64,000 bases of DNA. Source: Chitinophagaceae bacterium. GTDB taxonomy: Bacteria > Bacteroidota > Bacteroidia > Chitinophagales > Chitinophagaceae. The notes under the pieces were generated by a model. That model searched no databases. It saw only the letters and a program-made list of their open reading frames with translations, and was not told the origin of the DNA. The DNA lies in NCBI GenBank assembly GCA_017853575.1, contig JAFMJI010000001.1, positions 248,001 to 312,000 on the forward strand. The letters are read 5' to 3'. Both the position numbers and the translations under genes were made by a program. This document shows positions 56,188 through 64,000 of this stretch, piece by piece (position 1 is the stretch's first letter; the number at the start of each line of letters is the position of its first letter).

Positions 56188-56952
56188 ATGTTGAGGGATT
56201 TCATCATATCTATACAGTCCTATTTCAAAGCACATGAGCTTATTAAAACACATAAGCTATGGAAATGGATTGTTATTCCAGGAGTCATATATGCCTGCCT
56301 TTTTGGTGTCAGTATGTACTTTTTTTCAAAATCAGCCAATGCGGTGATTGAATGGCTTACCATTGAAACAGGTCTCCAAAAATGGCTGAATACCCTTGAT
56401 CAGAGTTGGATAGGATTTTTATTTACTATTGGAGGTATTATCATTTGGATCCTTCTCATGCTTTTGTATTTTTCTCTTTTTAAATACATCTGGCTCATTT
56501 TAGGAGCACCTGTATTTTCTTTTCTGTCTCAGAGAACCATGTCAATCTTAGACAATACTCCCATGCCCGTTACGCCTCACCATTATTTTGAACAGATCAT
56601 AGATGGGATTAAGAAAGCAGCGCGGAATACACTCTGGCAAACAATCTATGTAATTACTATTATATTCATTTCATTGTTACCCCTGTTTGGTTGGGTAACA
56701 CCGCTCCTGGCTGGACTTGTAGAATGCTATTTCTATGGATTTTCAATGCTAAACTATTCTTTCGAGAAATATAAATCAAGCAGTTTCAGCAGCTCGACTT
56801 TCATAAACCAACATAGAGGCTTGGCCATCGGAAATGGAATGGTATTTTACCTGATGCACAGTATCATTTTTGTTGGCTGGATATTCGCACCTTCTTATGC
56901 AGTCATTGCTGCTACCATTACCATGCATGAAGTAAAAAAGCAAAAAAGATGA
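56188..56952 (+). CDS. EI24-domain membrane protein (CysZ-like)
   Basis: A 254-residue protein with four to six hydrophobic segments (WIVIPGVIYACLFGVSMYFF, GFLFTIGGIIIWILLMLLYF, TIYVITIIFISLLPLFGWV) and FWLILGAPVFSFLSQR-like loop (here WLILGAPVFSFLSQRTM). The EI24/CysZ superfamily includes a sulphate channel. It overlaps the next start by four bases (ATGA), so the two are translated together. Confidence 0.78.
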   Translation: MLRDFIISIQSYFKAHELIKTHKLWKWIVIPGVIYACLFGVSMYFFSKSANAVIEWLTIETGLQKWLNTLDQSWIGFLFTIGGIIIWILLMLLYFSLFKYIWLILGAPVFSFLSQRTMSILDNTPMPVTPHHYFEQIIDGIKKAARNTLWQTIYVITIIFISLLPLFGWVTPLLAGLVECYFYGFSMLNYSFEKYKSSSFSSSTFINQHRGLAIGNGMVFYLMHSIIFVGWIFAPSYAVIAATITMHEVKKQKR

Positions 56953-57653
56953 GCAAGGCGAAAGTCATCCTGATACCCATCAGCATCAGCGAAGAAGGAA
57001 CAGAAGCATTGCCCCAATACATTGAGAAGTACCTCAATGAATGCCATGTATTCTTTGTTGAAAACATCAGAACTGCAAGAAGGGCCTTTAAAAAAATCAA
57101 CAAGCAATTTGATATAGATAGCAGGGCATGGTATGAAATCGGTAAAAAAGAGGAAGAACTTGCACAAGAGTTTGCAAAAGCTATCAAAGAAGGCAAAACA
57201 ATAGGCATTGCAAGTGAATCTGGATGTCCTGGCATTGCAGATCCTGGACATTATTTAATTTCTATCGCACAAAAAAACAATGTAGATATAAAACCACTGG
57301 TGGGGCCCAGCAGTATTTTGCTGACACTCATGGCCAGTGGCATGAACGGTCAGCATTTTACATTCAATGGATATCTTCCCATTCAAGAAACCGAAAGAAT
57401 CAAACAAATCAAATTACTTGAGTCAATGGTTATGAGAGAAGATTGCACACAACTTTTTATTGAAACCCCCTATCGCAACAACCAACTTTTTCAGTCATTG
57501 CTCAAACACCTCGACAATCAAACTGCTTTATGCATTGGATATCATGTCACAGCCGGTGATGAATGGATAAAATCCAAAACAATTGCAGAATGGAAGAAAG
57601 CTGGTGTGGAAATACTCAAACAACCAACCATGTTTGCAATAGGAAAATTATAA
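56949..57653 (+). CDS. SAM-dependent methyltransferase, RsmI-like
   Basis: A 234-residue tetrapyrrole-methylase-fold protein. GIASESGCPGIADPGH and LVGPSSILLTLMASGMNGQHFTFNGYLP match the loops of RsmI, the 2'-O-methyltransferase for C1402 of 16S rRNA. It is shorter than RsmI and the N-terminus KVILIPISISEEG differs, so it may have another target. It is translationally coupled to the EI24 gene. Its stop overlaps the convergent peptidase by 6 bp. Confidence 0.83.
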   Translation: MSKAKVILIPISISEEGTEALPQYIEKYLNECHVFFVENIRTARRAFKKINKQFDIDSRAWYEIGKKEEELAQEFAKAIKEGKTIGIASESGCPGIADPGHYLISIAQKNNVDIKPLVGPSSILLTLMASGMNGQHFTFNGYLPIQETERIKQIKLLESMVMREDCTQLFIETPYRNNQLFQSLLKHLDNQTALCIGYHVTAGDEWIKSKTIAEWKKAGVEILKQPTMFAIGKL

Positions 57654-59021
57654 ACCGTATTGAGCAACCAAATAAACCATTGCAGCCATAACAGTAGCAC
57701 CCAGGTTTAATTCTCTTTCACTGACTGCCTCAAATACATCTGTTTTTGCATGATGAAGATCCATATAACGTTGTGAATCGGGATTCAAACCAATCAAAGC
57801 AGTTCCCAAATTCCTCAAAGGACCAATATCTGCTCCGCCCCCGCCTCGCTTGAATTCGGACGCGCCATATGGAACAAACAAAGACTGCCATTTCTCAATG
57901 GTTGCTGACTGTTTTTCATTTGCACTATACCCAAATCCGCGAGGTGTAAATCCACCTGCATCACTTTCCAAGCCCATGATAAATTTTTTACTTTCCTGTT
58001 TAGCAATTTCTGCATACTTGGTTCCGCCTCTCAAACCATTTTCTTCATTGATGAACATAACTGCTCGGATGGTTCTTTTGGGCTTTATTCCAAGCGCTTT
58101 AAGTGCACGAATTATTTCTATGCTTTGCACACAGCCAGTGCCATCATCATGTGCTCCTTCCGCAAGATCCCAACTATCCAAGTGCCCACCAACTGTGATA
58201 ACTTCATCCGGAAATTCTGACCCTCGGATTTCACCAACAACATTAAATGAAGGTGCATCTTCGAGCATTTGACAATTTGTTTTAATGTAAACAGACTTTA
58301 CTTTTTTATCTGATATCAGTATGCTCAATTCAACTGCTCCATTTGTGCTGATGGCTACAGCAGGAATTTTTGGCTTACCTTCTTCATAACGGGTAGCACC
58401 TGTATGCGGATGATCATCCAATACCGGGGAAAGCGTTCTCACAATAACCCCTATTGCTCCAAGTGCGGCAGCACGAGATGGACCAGCACCGCGGTATACA
58501 CCAGCTTCACCATAGGCTTGAAATGTGTTGATATACCTTGGATCCATTCTGTAATTATAAAAAACGATTTTGCCTTTTACATTTTCAGTACCCAATTTTT
58601 CCAGCTCCTGAAAATTTTTTACTTCGACGATTTCTGCAGTAATTCCATTGGCTGGAGTACCTACTGCATTTCCCAAAGCAACTATGTTCAGATCAATTTT
58701 TTTTCCATCCACCAAAGTAGCCTTTCCGATTTCTTTATCTCCCCTAACCCAATGAGGAACCATGCATGGCTGAAGCATAACAGTATCCGCTCCTGCCTCT
58801 CTCAACATTCGCGCAGTTTGCTCAACTGCCAGAGCCGCACCAGCAGATCCAGAAAGTCTTGGCCCCACTTTCTTACAGAGGTATTTTAGATTGCTGTAAG
58901 CTGTTCCATTCATGAAAATTTCATCTGAAATTTTTTTGATCATCAATGAATCGGATGATTGTCCAAAACCCTGAAAGATGATCATTAATAAGAAGGAAAC
59001 AAGTGGAATTATTCTTTTCAT
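57648..59021 (-). CDS. Secreted M28-family zinc aminopeptidase/carboxypeptidase
   Basis: The 457-residue protein has a signal peptide (MKRIIPLVSFLLMIIFQGFG), a PA-like insert (residues ~110-230) and the M28 di-zinc site: GGHLDSWD (His, Asp), AHDDGTG (Asp), NEENGLRG (Glu), GLESDAGG (Asp), LHHAKTD (His). It resembles plasma glutamate carboxypeptidase and would trim peptides in the periplasm. It is alone on its strand. Confidence 0.9.
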   Translation of the reverse strand: MKRIIPLVSFLLMIIFQGFGQSSDSLMIKKISDEIFMNGTAYSNLKYLCKKVGPRLSGSAGAALAVEQTARMLREAGADTVMLQPCMVPHWVRGDKEIGKATLVDGKKIDLNIVALGNAVGTPANGITAEIVEVKNFQELEKLGTENVKGKIVFYNYRMDPRYINTFQAYGEAGVYRGAGPSRAAALGAIGVIVRTLSPVLDDHPHTGATRYEEGKPKIPAVAISTNGAVELSILISDKKVKSVYIKTNCQMLEDAPSFNVVGEIRGSEFPDEVITVGGHLDSWDLAEGAHDDGTGCVQSIEIIRALKALGIKPKRTIRAVMFINEENGLRGGTKYAEIAKQESKKFIMGLESDAGGFTPRGFGYSANEKQSATIEKWQSLFVPYGASEFKRGGGGADIGPLRNLGTALIGLNPDSQRYMDLHHAKTDVFEAVSERELNLGATVMAAMVYLVAQYGL

Positions 59022-59125
59022 ACCAATAGATTTTACTGGCTAAGCTAACCAATTTTGATATTATTCAGAAAGCCGATAATTGAATCTGAACCTTTAATGG
59101 TAACTTTATATCCCATCAGTTAACA

Positions 59126-60256
59126 ATGAACATAGGAATTGTCTGTTACCCTACATTTGGAGGAAGTGGTGTATTGGCCACTGAACTAGGAAAAGCACTT
59201 GCTGACAAAGGCTATGGAATTCATTTTATTACCTATCAGCAACCAGTTAGACTAACAGGTTTCAGCGCCAATATATTTTACCACGAGGTAAGGGTTCCCT
59301 CTTATCCTCTTTTTGACTTTCCTCCTTATGAAACTGCCTTGGCAAGTACGTTGGTGGATGTTGTTAAAAACAACAATGTAGATCTACTGCATGTTCATTA
59401 TGCAATCCCTCATGCCTCTGCAGCATTTATGGCCAAACAGATATTGGCAGATGAAAAAATTAATGTCCCATTCATTACCACCCTTCATGGCACAGACATC
59501 ACATTGGTTGGCAGAGACAAAACCTATGCACCCGTTGTAACTTTCTCCCTCAATAAAAGTGATGCCATCACTGCTGTTTCAGACAATCTTAGAAAAGAAA
59601 CGCTGGAGCATTTCAATATCCAAAAAGAAATTTCAGTCATTCACAATTTCGTCGATATCACAAGGTTTGCTGTAAAACCAATGGATGTTTTCAAAAAAGT
59701 AATTGCTCCCAATGGAGAGAAAGTCATTCTGCATGCATCCAATTTTAGAAAGGTGAAAAGAATTGCTGACGTGATTTATACTTTCAATAAAATTCAAAAA
59801 GCAATTCCTTCAAAATTATTGCTGGTAGGTGATGGACCAGAACGCCATATGGCTGAAGAACTTTGCAGGGAGCTTGGAATTTTCGAAGAAACCCGGTTTG
59901 TTGGTAAACAACAAGACATGGAAGATATTTATGCAATAGCAGACTTGTTCTTGCTTCCTTCAGAATATGAAAGTTTTGGCTTAGCTGCACTAGAAGCCAT
60001 GGCTGCTGGAACCCCGGTTGTTGCTACCAATGCAGGAGGCATACCAGAAATTATTACGCACAACAAAAATGGATTCTTGAGCGAAATCGGTGATGTAGAA
60101 AGTATGAGCCAGCACGCTATTTCACTGCTTGGAAACGACAATATGTTGAAGGCATTTAGTTCTGCTGCAAGAAAACAAGCAGAAACGTTTGATATTCATA
60201 ACATCGTGCCTCAATATGAGTCACTCTATGAAAAAGTCTTGAAAAGTAATCGTTAA
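59126..60256 (+). CDS. bshA: N-acetyl-alpha-D-glucosaminyl L-malate synthase
   Basis: A GT4 glycosyltransferase that makes GlcNAc-malate, the first step to the thiol bacillithiol. The 376 residues start MNIGIVCYPTFGGSGVLATELGKALADKGY, near-identical in style to known BshA. GTDITLVGRDKTYAPVV and the C-terminal nucleotide-sugar motif PSEYESFGLAALEAMAAGTPVV follow. bshB and bshC are not in the window. A TAACTTTA box lies about 20 bp upstream. Its stop overlaps the envC stop by four bases. Confidence 0.92.
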   Translation: MNIGIVCYPTFGGSGVLATELGKALADKGYGIHFITYQQPVRLTGFSANIFYHEVRVPSYPLFDFPPYETALASTLVDVVKNNNVDLLHVHYAIPHASAAFMAKQILADEKINVPFITTLHGTDITLVGRDKTYAPVVTFSLNKSDAITAVSDNLRKETLEHFNIQKEISVIHNFVDITRFAVKPMDVFKKVIAPNGEKVILHASNFRKVKRIADVIYTFNKIQKAIPSKLLLVGDGPERHMAEELCRELGIFEETRFVGKQQDMEDIYAIADLFLLPSEYESFGLAALEAMAAGTPVVATNAGGIPEIITHNKNGFLSEIGDVESMSQHAISLLGNDNMLKAFSSAARKQAETFDIHNIVPQYESLYEKVLKSNR

Positions 60257-61548
60257 CGGTTTTTCAACCAATCTTCCGGATCAACAAACTTTGATTCGAT
60301 GTTTACCACGAAGATGATTTCACCATCCCCATCATCATTTTGTGCTGCCTTGCCTATGGCTTGTCCCATTTTGACAGATGCACCCTTTGCAACATTTACA
60401 GTCGATAGATTATAGTATGTCGTAAAATATTTTCCATGTTTGATAGTAACAGCCTGGCTTCCGGCTACATCATACACTGTTGTGACTGTTCCATCAAATA
60501 CTGCCTTTACATTGGTACCAGGGACGGTTTGAATGGTGAGCCCGATATTGTCTTCAATAATGGATGTACCCTCAATTTTCTGTCTTCCAAATCCAGCCGT
60601 AACTGTTGCTTTATCTACAGGCCAGGGCAGGTTACCACGGTTGTTTTCAAAACCAACTGAAACCCTTGTTACTTCTGGTGTGTTCTCCAATACATTCACT
60701 TTACGTGCAACGGCAGTCGATGCATTGGTTGCGGTTGATGATTTTATCTCAACAGGCTTTGATGTAGATACTGTTGCTGCAGCTTTCTTTGCATCTTCTT
60801 CGGCTTTTTTTCTTGCTGCTTCAATCTCTCGTTTTACAATTGCAGCAATTGAACTTTGAAGACTTCGCTCGATTTTTCTCTTGGCCGCCATTTCTTTTTC
60901 AATTTCTTTTTCGCGCGACTTAAGCTTTGTTACAAACTGATTTTTCTCCTTTTTCTCTCCCTCCAATATTTCTTTCTGCTTATTCTGCTCCAAGAGCACC
61001 TTTCCCTTTTCCTTTTTATCCTGTGTCAGTGTATTGATTTTGACCGATAAATCTTTTTGCGTTCGGTTGATATTCCCAACCTGTTCATCCCTGTACTGTC
61101 TGTATGTTTTTAAATAACTGACCCTCCTCACTGCATCATTGAAACTGGTTGCAGAAAAAATGAAATTCATCATGTCGTAACTGCTCCTATTCTTATACGC
61201 ATATTCAATGGTTCGGGCGTATTGTTTTTTCAGGGTATCCAATTCTTTTTGAAGTCTATAAATCTCACGGTTATCGTTGAAAATTGTATTATCAATCATC
61301 CTCATTTCGTCATTCAGGTTATCAATGACTGCATAACGGCTTTTGAGTTTTCGTTCTATCAACTTCAATTGAGAAAGTCCGGCTTTCTTGTCTTTTGAAA
61401 TTTCAGATTGTGCTTTTTGAAGCTCTTGAATCTCCTGCTGAATTTCTTTTCTGCGCTTTTCAAGTTCTTCTCTTGTTTGAGAAAAGACAAACATAGAGCA
61501 GCTTGAAAATATTATTAGGAAAAAAATGAATTTCAGATTTAAAGCCAT
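60253..61548 (-). CDS. EnvC-like murein hydrolase activator
   Basis: A secreted 431-residue protein: signal peptide, two long coiled coils (residues ~25-250, KRRKEIQQEIQELQKAQSEI onward), an Ala/Lys/Ser linker and a C-terminal LytM domain (GNLPWPVDKATVTAGFGRQKI to VDPEDWLKNR). The LytM zinc ligands appear lost: the usual H-N-G-I-D reads EDNIGLTI, and the HxH reads YYNLS. So it is probably not a peptidase but an activator of N-acetylmuramyl-L-alanine amidases at division, as EnvC is. Confidence 0.88.
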   Translation of the reverse strand: MALNLKFIFFLIIFSSCSMFVFSQTREELEKRRKEIQQEIQELQKAQSEISKDKKAGLSQLKLIERKLKSRYAVIDNLNDEMRMIDNTIFNDNREIYRLQKELDTLKKQYARTIEYAYKNRSSYDMMNFIFSATSFNDAVRRVSYLKTYRQYRDEQVGNINRTQKDLSVKINTLTQDKKEKGKVLLEQNKQKEILEGEKKEKNQFVTKLKSREKEIEKEMAAKRKIERSLQSSIAAIVKREIEAARKKAEEDAKKAAATVSTSKPVEIKSSTATNASTAVARKVNVLENTPEVTRVSVGFENNRGNLPWPVDKATVTAGFGRQKIEGTSIIEDNIGLTIQTVPGTNVKAVFDGTVTTVYDVAGSQAVTIKHGKYFTTYYNLSTVNVAKGASVKMGQAIGKAAQNDDGDGEIIFVVNIESKFVDPEDWLKNR

Positions 61549-61596
61549 AATTATCTACTATTTTCCGAAGATGTCAATTAACATCCAAAGAATAAG

Positions 61597-62412
61597 TTAA
61601 TCTTTTATTTTATAGTTTTTAGGAATGCTAAATGGAAAACTGAGTGGCTTATCAAATTCAACCTGTTTAAAATCCAGTACAATTTGAATCTGCGTTTTTT
61701 CTGCCAAATCTATCTTTCGCTGCTCTGCAAAAATCCTTTCACCAACTGATATGTAACCAGCATAAGCAAGGCTTGCTGTTCTGCTTCTTGTTACATCAAT
61801 GTCATCCAATTTACTGAACAATACATTCAAATCGTTTCTGCTGACAGTCAGAAAATTTTTAAAAGCCTCTCCAATTGTTGAGAAAGAGAGGGTTTCAGAT
61901 TTTTCAGTAAAAGCAATTGCCTCCTTGTCCAAATAAATAGGATTACCGAGAATAAGGTTTTCCAATGTCTGATAATCAAAGGGTACTTTGGTAATAACTT
62001 GTAAATATGAAAAAGGCTTTCGCTGAACTGTCTTATTTAACTTATCCAGAATAATTATGCTGTCTGGACGAATCAATACACGAAATGCCTCGATGTTCAA
62101 AGCAGCCACAATTGAAATCCACATGGCACTGTCTTTTTGCATTCTGAAAAAAGTATTGAAATCAAACTTCCTGTTCTTGTCGTCGTTGTAGTCAACTTTT
62201 ATTTTAGAAGAAAAAGTTTTAAACTGAATCTGTCTCTCTCTGATTTTTTGCATGGTTGCCCTTACAAATTTTGCAGAGTCTGAATCATAGGGATTGATTA
62301 CCGTAACAACACTGTCTTTAACCGAGATAACATTTGTCAGTTTGCGTGTCGACCTGCATGAGGCGAGCAAGATTAAACTGCAAATAATGATGAAGACTGA
62401 TCTCATGTTCAT
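61597..62412 (-). CDS. DUF4292 lipoprotein
   Basis: A lipoprotein of 271 residues ([19 protein letters not shown] lipobox LLASC). The remaining strand-rich fold resembles DUF4292 and LolB/LolA-like half barrels, a Bacteroidota family of unknown function. It begins on the last base of the dut stop (TAATG), so it is coupled to dut. envC follows 48 bp downstream on the same strand. Confidence 0.8.
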   Translation of the reverse strand: MNMRSVFIIICSLILLASCRSTRKLTNVISVKDSVVTVINPYDSDSAKFVRATMQKIRERQIQFKTFSSKIKVDYNDDKNRKFDFNTFFRMQKDSAMWISIVAALNIEAFRVLIRPDSIIILDKLNKTVQRKPFSYLQVITKVPFDYQTLENLILGNPIYLDKEAIAFTEKSETLSFSTIGEAFKNFLTVSRNDLNVLFSKLDDIDVTRSRTASLAYAGYISVGERIFAEQRKIDLAEKTQIQIVLDFKQVEFDKPLSFPFSIPKNYKIKD

Positions 62413-62846
62413 TAATTTTTACCTGTATGCCCAAACCCACCTGTATTCCTTTCTGTCGAATCAATTTGATCGACTTGCAACCATTCTATTTGATCTACTT
62501 TTTGAAAAACCATCTGTGCAATACGATCTCCATTTTCAATGGTTTGAACTTCGTTTGATAAATTGATCAGGATCACTTTGATTTCACCTCTATAATCTGC
62601 ATCGATGGTACCTGGAGAATTCAAGCAAGTCATTCCCTGCTTAATGGCGAGGCCGCTTCTAGGTCTAATTTGTGCTTCAAATCCTTTTGGAATTTCCAGG
62701 AACAAGCCAGTTGGAACCAAAACTCGTTCGAGCGGAGAGATGGAAATTTTTTCTTCGATGAAGGCCCTGATATCCATTCCAGATGCATCCTCAGTTGCAT
62801 AACTTGGAAGTGGATGGTTTGATTTATTGATAATGCGAACCTTCAA
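62412..62846 (-). CDS. dut: dUTP diphosphatase
   Basis: Hydrolyses dUTP to dUMP, keeping uracil out of DNA. The 144 residues show all five trimeric dUTPase motifs in order: [43 protein letters not shown]. The length is normal. It is followed by the DUF4292 gene with an overlapping start. Confidence 0.96.
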   Translation of the reverse strand: MKVRIINKSNHPLPSYATEDASGMDIRAFIEEKISISPLERVLVPTGLFLEIPKGFEAQIRPRSGLAIKQGMTCLNSPGTIDADYRGEIKVILINLSNEVQTIENGDRIAQMVFQKVDQIEWLQVDQIDSTERNTGGFGHTGKN

Positions 62847-62921
62847 AAATACTTTTTTGCAAATTTACAACTATCCATTTGAAGCCTCTCTACAGTCTTC
62901 AAATTTTCAAGCAGAATTTGG

Positions 62922-63404
62922 TTAATTTTTTTTCTCTAACAATACGGTAGCATATGCAACCAAACCTTCTTCCCTACCCACAAAACCCATTTTTTCTGTG
63001 GTGGTGGCTTTCACCGAAACATCTTCATCAGAAATTTTTAAAATGGAAGCTATACAATGTTGCATGGAAGCAACATGCGGTTTGATTTTTGGAGCCTCTA
63101 AACAAAGTGAGCTGTCAACATTAACTACCCTGTATCCTTTCTTGGTGATCAGCTCAAAGGTTTTTGAAAGCAGTATTTTACTGTCAATATTTTTATACGC
63201 TGGATCAGTATCCGGAAAATGCATGCCGATGTCTCCCAACGAGAGCGCACCTAAAAGAGCATCGCAGATGGCATGCAAGAGAACATCTGCATCACTGTGT
63301 CCTTTTGCTCCTTTATGATGCGCAATCTTTATGCCACCAATCCACAAATCCCTTTCTTCCACCAATTGATGGAAATCTATGCCAAATCCAATTCTGAAAG
63401 ACAT
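62922..63404 (-). CDS. ispF: 2-C-methyl-D-erythritol 2,4-cyclodiphosphate synthase
   Basis: The MEP-pathway enzyme making the cyclic diphosphate intermediate of isoprenoids. The 160 residues start MSFRIGFGIDFHQL (metal ligands Asp9/His11), contain AHHKGAKGHSDADVLLHAICDALLGA, GDIGMHFPDTDP and KATTTEKMGFVGREEG. No ispD fusion is present. It lies between dut and porV. Confidence 0.96.
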   Translation of the reverse strand: MSFRIGFGIDFHQLVEERDLWIGGIKIAHHKGAKGHSDADVLLHAICDALLGALSLGDIGMHFPDTDPAYKNIDSKILLSKTFELITKKGYRVVNVDSSLCLEAPKIKPHVASMQHCIASILKISDEDVSVKATTTEKMGFVGREEGLVAYATVLLEKKN

Positions 63405-63448
63405 CCGCTATTTTTTATAAAAATACTGAAAACAATTTGGAGTGATCA

Positions 63449-64000
63449 TCAGTCTTCAAGCGGACCCAAATTGAACAACAAACTGAAGCGGATGGTATTG
63501 GAGAGTGGGTTTCGATTAACACCCGTTCCGGATGGAATCAAATAAGAGAGATTGATGTCGAGGTTATTGTACCTAAATCCTGCCCCCATTGAAAAATATT
63601 GTCGATTCCCTTTGTTCTTATTTTCATAAAAATAACCAGCCCTAAATGCAAACTGTTCGTTGTAAACGAACTCACCTCCCAACGAGAGTGCATACTCTTT
63701 TAATTCTTCAGAAAAACCGCCTGGTGCATCACCAAACGAAGAGAACCAGCTTCCAACCACTCCCTTAGAACGATAACTGACCATCCCTGCACTATCACCC
63801 AATAATGGCGGAGTTGGAACCATCAACTTATGAATGTCCATTCCAAAAGACAGCTTGTTCACCTCATTGCTTAGAATGGTATACATCGCACCCAATGTCA
63901 TGTTCGCAGGAATAAAATCTCGTTGTGTTGCATCTCCTGTATAACTGATCTTAGAACCCAGGTTGGATAGAGAAAGTCCGGCTGAAAGCCCTGTACCATC
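63449..64000 (-). CDS. porV: PorV, type IX secretion outer membrane protein (N-terminus beyond the edge)
   Basis: The frame is open to base 64000; the visible 183 residues are the C-terminal part of a FadL-like barrel. LSNLGSKISYTGDATQRDF, NKLSFGMDIHKLMVPTPP, SFGDAPGGFSEELKEYALSLGGEF and the terminal LSNTIRFSLLFNLG match PorV, the shuttle that brings T9SS cargo to the attachment complex. ATG 63899-63901 is not the real start because the homology continues upstream of it. porU is often upstream of porV, so it should lie just right of this window. PorX, the T9SS regulator, is 30 kb to the left. Confidence 0.9.
   Translation of the reverse strand, partial: DGTGLSAGLSLSNLGSKISYTGDATQRDFIPANMTLGAMYTILSNEVNKLSFGMDIHKLMVPTPPLLGDSAGMVSYRSKGVVGSWFSSFGDAPGGFSEELKEYALSLGGEFVYNEQFAFRAGYFYENKNKGNRQYFSMGAGFRYNNLDINLSYLIPSGTGVNRNPLSNTIRFSLLFNLGPLED

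Noticed and set aside
58404-58889. Open frame of 161 codons opposite the M28 peptidase
   Set aside because: Antisense to conserved zinc-site coding sequence; serine/arginine-rich reading without recognisable domains.
63449-63901. Reading the last gene as a complete 150-residue protein starting at ATG 63901
   Set aside because: The frame stays open to the edge and the upstream codons continue PorV-like sequence, so the gene is cut by the window.
1-64000. CRISPR arrays, insertion sequences, prophage or toxin-antitoxin genes
   Set aside because: No spaced direct repeats, transposase motifs, terminal inverted repeats or phage structural genes were seen on reading both strands.

Overview
The window is a dense stretch of a Bacteroidota chromosome, most likely from the Chitinophagales/Chitinophagaceae side of the phylum. 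The lineage call rests on five things. LpxC is fused to FabZ. There are type IX secretion genes (PorX with its PglZ output domain, and PorV at the right edge). A bacillithiol glycosyltransferase (BshA) is present. Several families are largely Bacteroidota-specific (DUF4293, DUF4292, DUF6427-like). Promoters look like TAnnTTTG rather than sigma70 -10 boxes, and Shine-Dalgarno sequences are scarce. I recognise 59 protein genes (two cut by the window edges) and one tRNA-Leu(UAG). There are no rRNAs, CRISPR arrays, insertion sequences or prophage genes. No gap between genes exceeds about 210 bp.

Layout. 1-5.3 kb: the 3' end of a FAD-dependent dehydrogenase, a NatAB-like ABC exporter pair and an MsbA-like exporter. 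5.3-9.5 kb (minus): thiolase, TonB-dependent receptor and small lipoprotein, with a TTGCAA-N5-TTGCAA palindrome before the receptor. 9.6-13 kb: pyrD (carrying an inserted palindromic repeat), rsmE, dnaB. 13.1-18.6 kb: pheT, a coiled-coil protein, an opposite-strand gene resembling a lone T9SS sorting domain, zapA, rny, rplS. 18.7-25.4 kb: tatA, a GatA-type amidase, a lytic transglycosylase, an acidic protein, purA and a bifunctional Rel. 25.5-29.7 kb: tRNA-Leu, tig, two clpP genes and clpX, a protein-quality block. 29.8-34.6 kb: a ComEA-like protein, a PhnP-like hydrolase, a small unknown, porX, and a divergent HD phosphohydrolase.

34.6-38.6 kb is a lipid A operon (lpxD, lpxC-fabZ, lpxA) with an orphan ABC ATPase overlapping its end. 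It is followed by glyA, a DUF4293 protein and convergent kup. 42.5-48.8 kb: two unknown envelope proteins, purQ, a stand-alone DsbD alpha domain, full-length DsbD and an ECF-like sigma factor. 49-64 kb: uvrA, a Tat-exported TIM-barrel protein, anmK, upp, an SLC13-type symporter, an EI24 membrane protein with an RsmI-like methylase, an M28 peptidase, bshA, an EnvC-like amidase activator, a DUF4292 lipoprotein, dut, ispF and porV.

Most genes are housekeeping. The observations most worth following are: in-frame palindromic or G-rich repeats inside pyrD and the FAD dehydrogenase gene; the lone CTD-like gene between a coiled-coil gene and zapA; a DsbD whose alpha domain has lost its cysteines beside a small protein that kept them; two complete ClpP paralogues in one cluster; repeated CGTAGG/CGTTA motifs between the sigma factor and uvrA; and promoter boxes that end only 4-9 nt before several start codons. 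All functional names come from sequence motifs read by eye; no database search was run.
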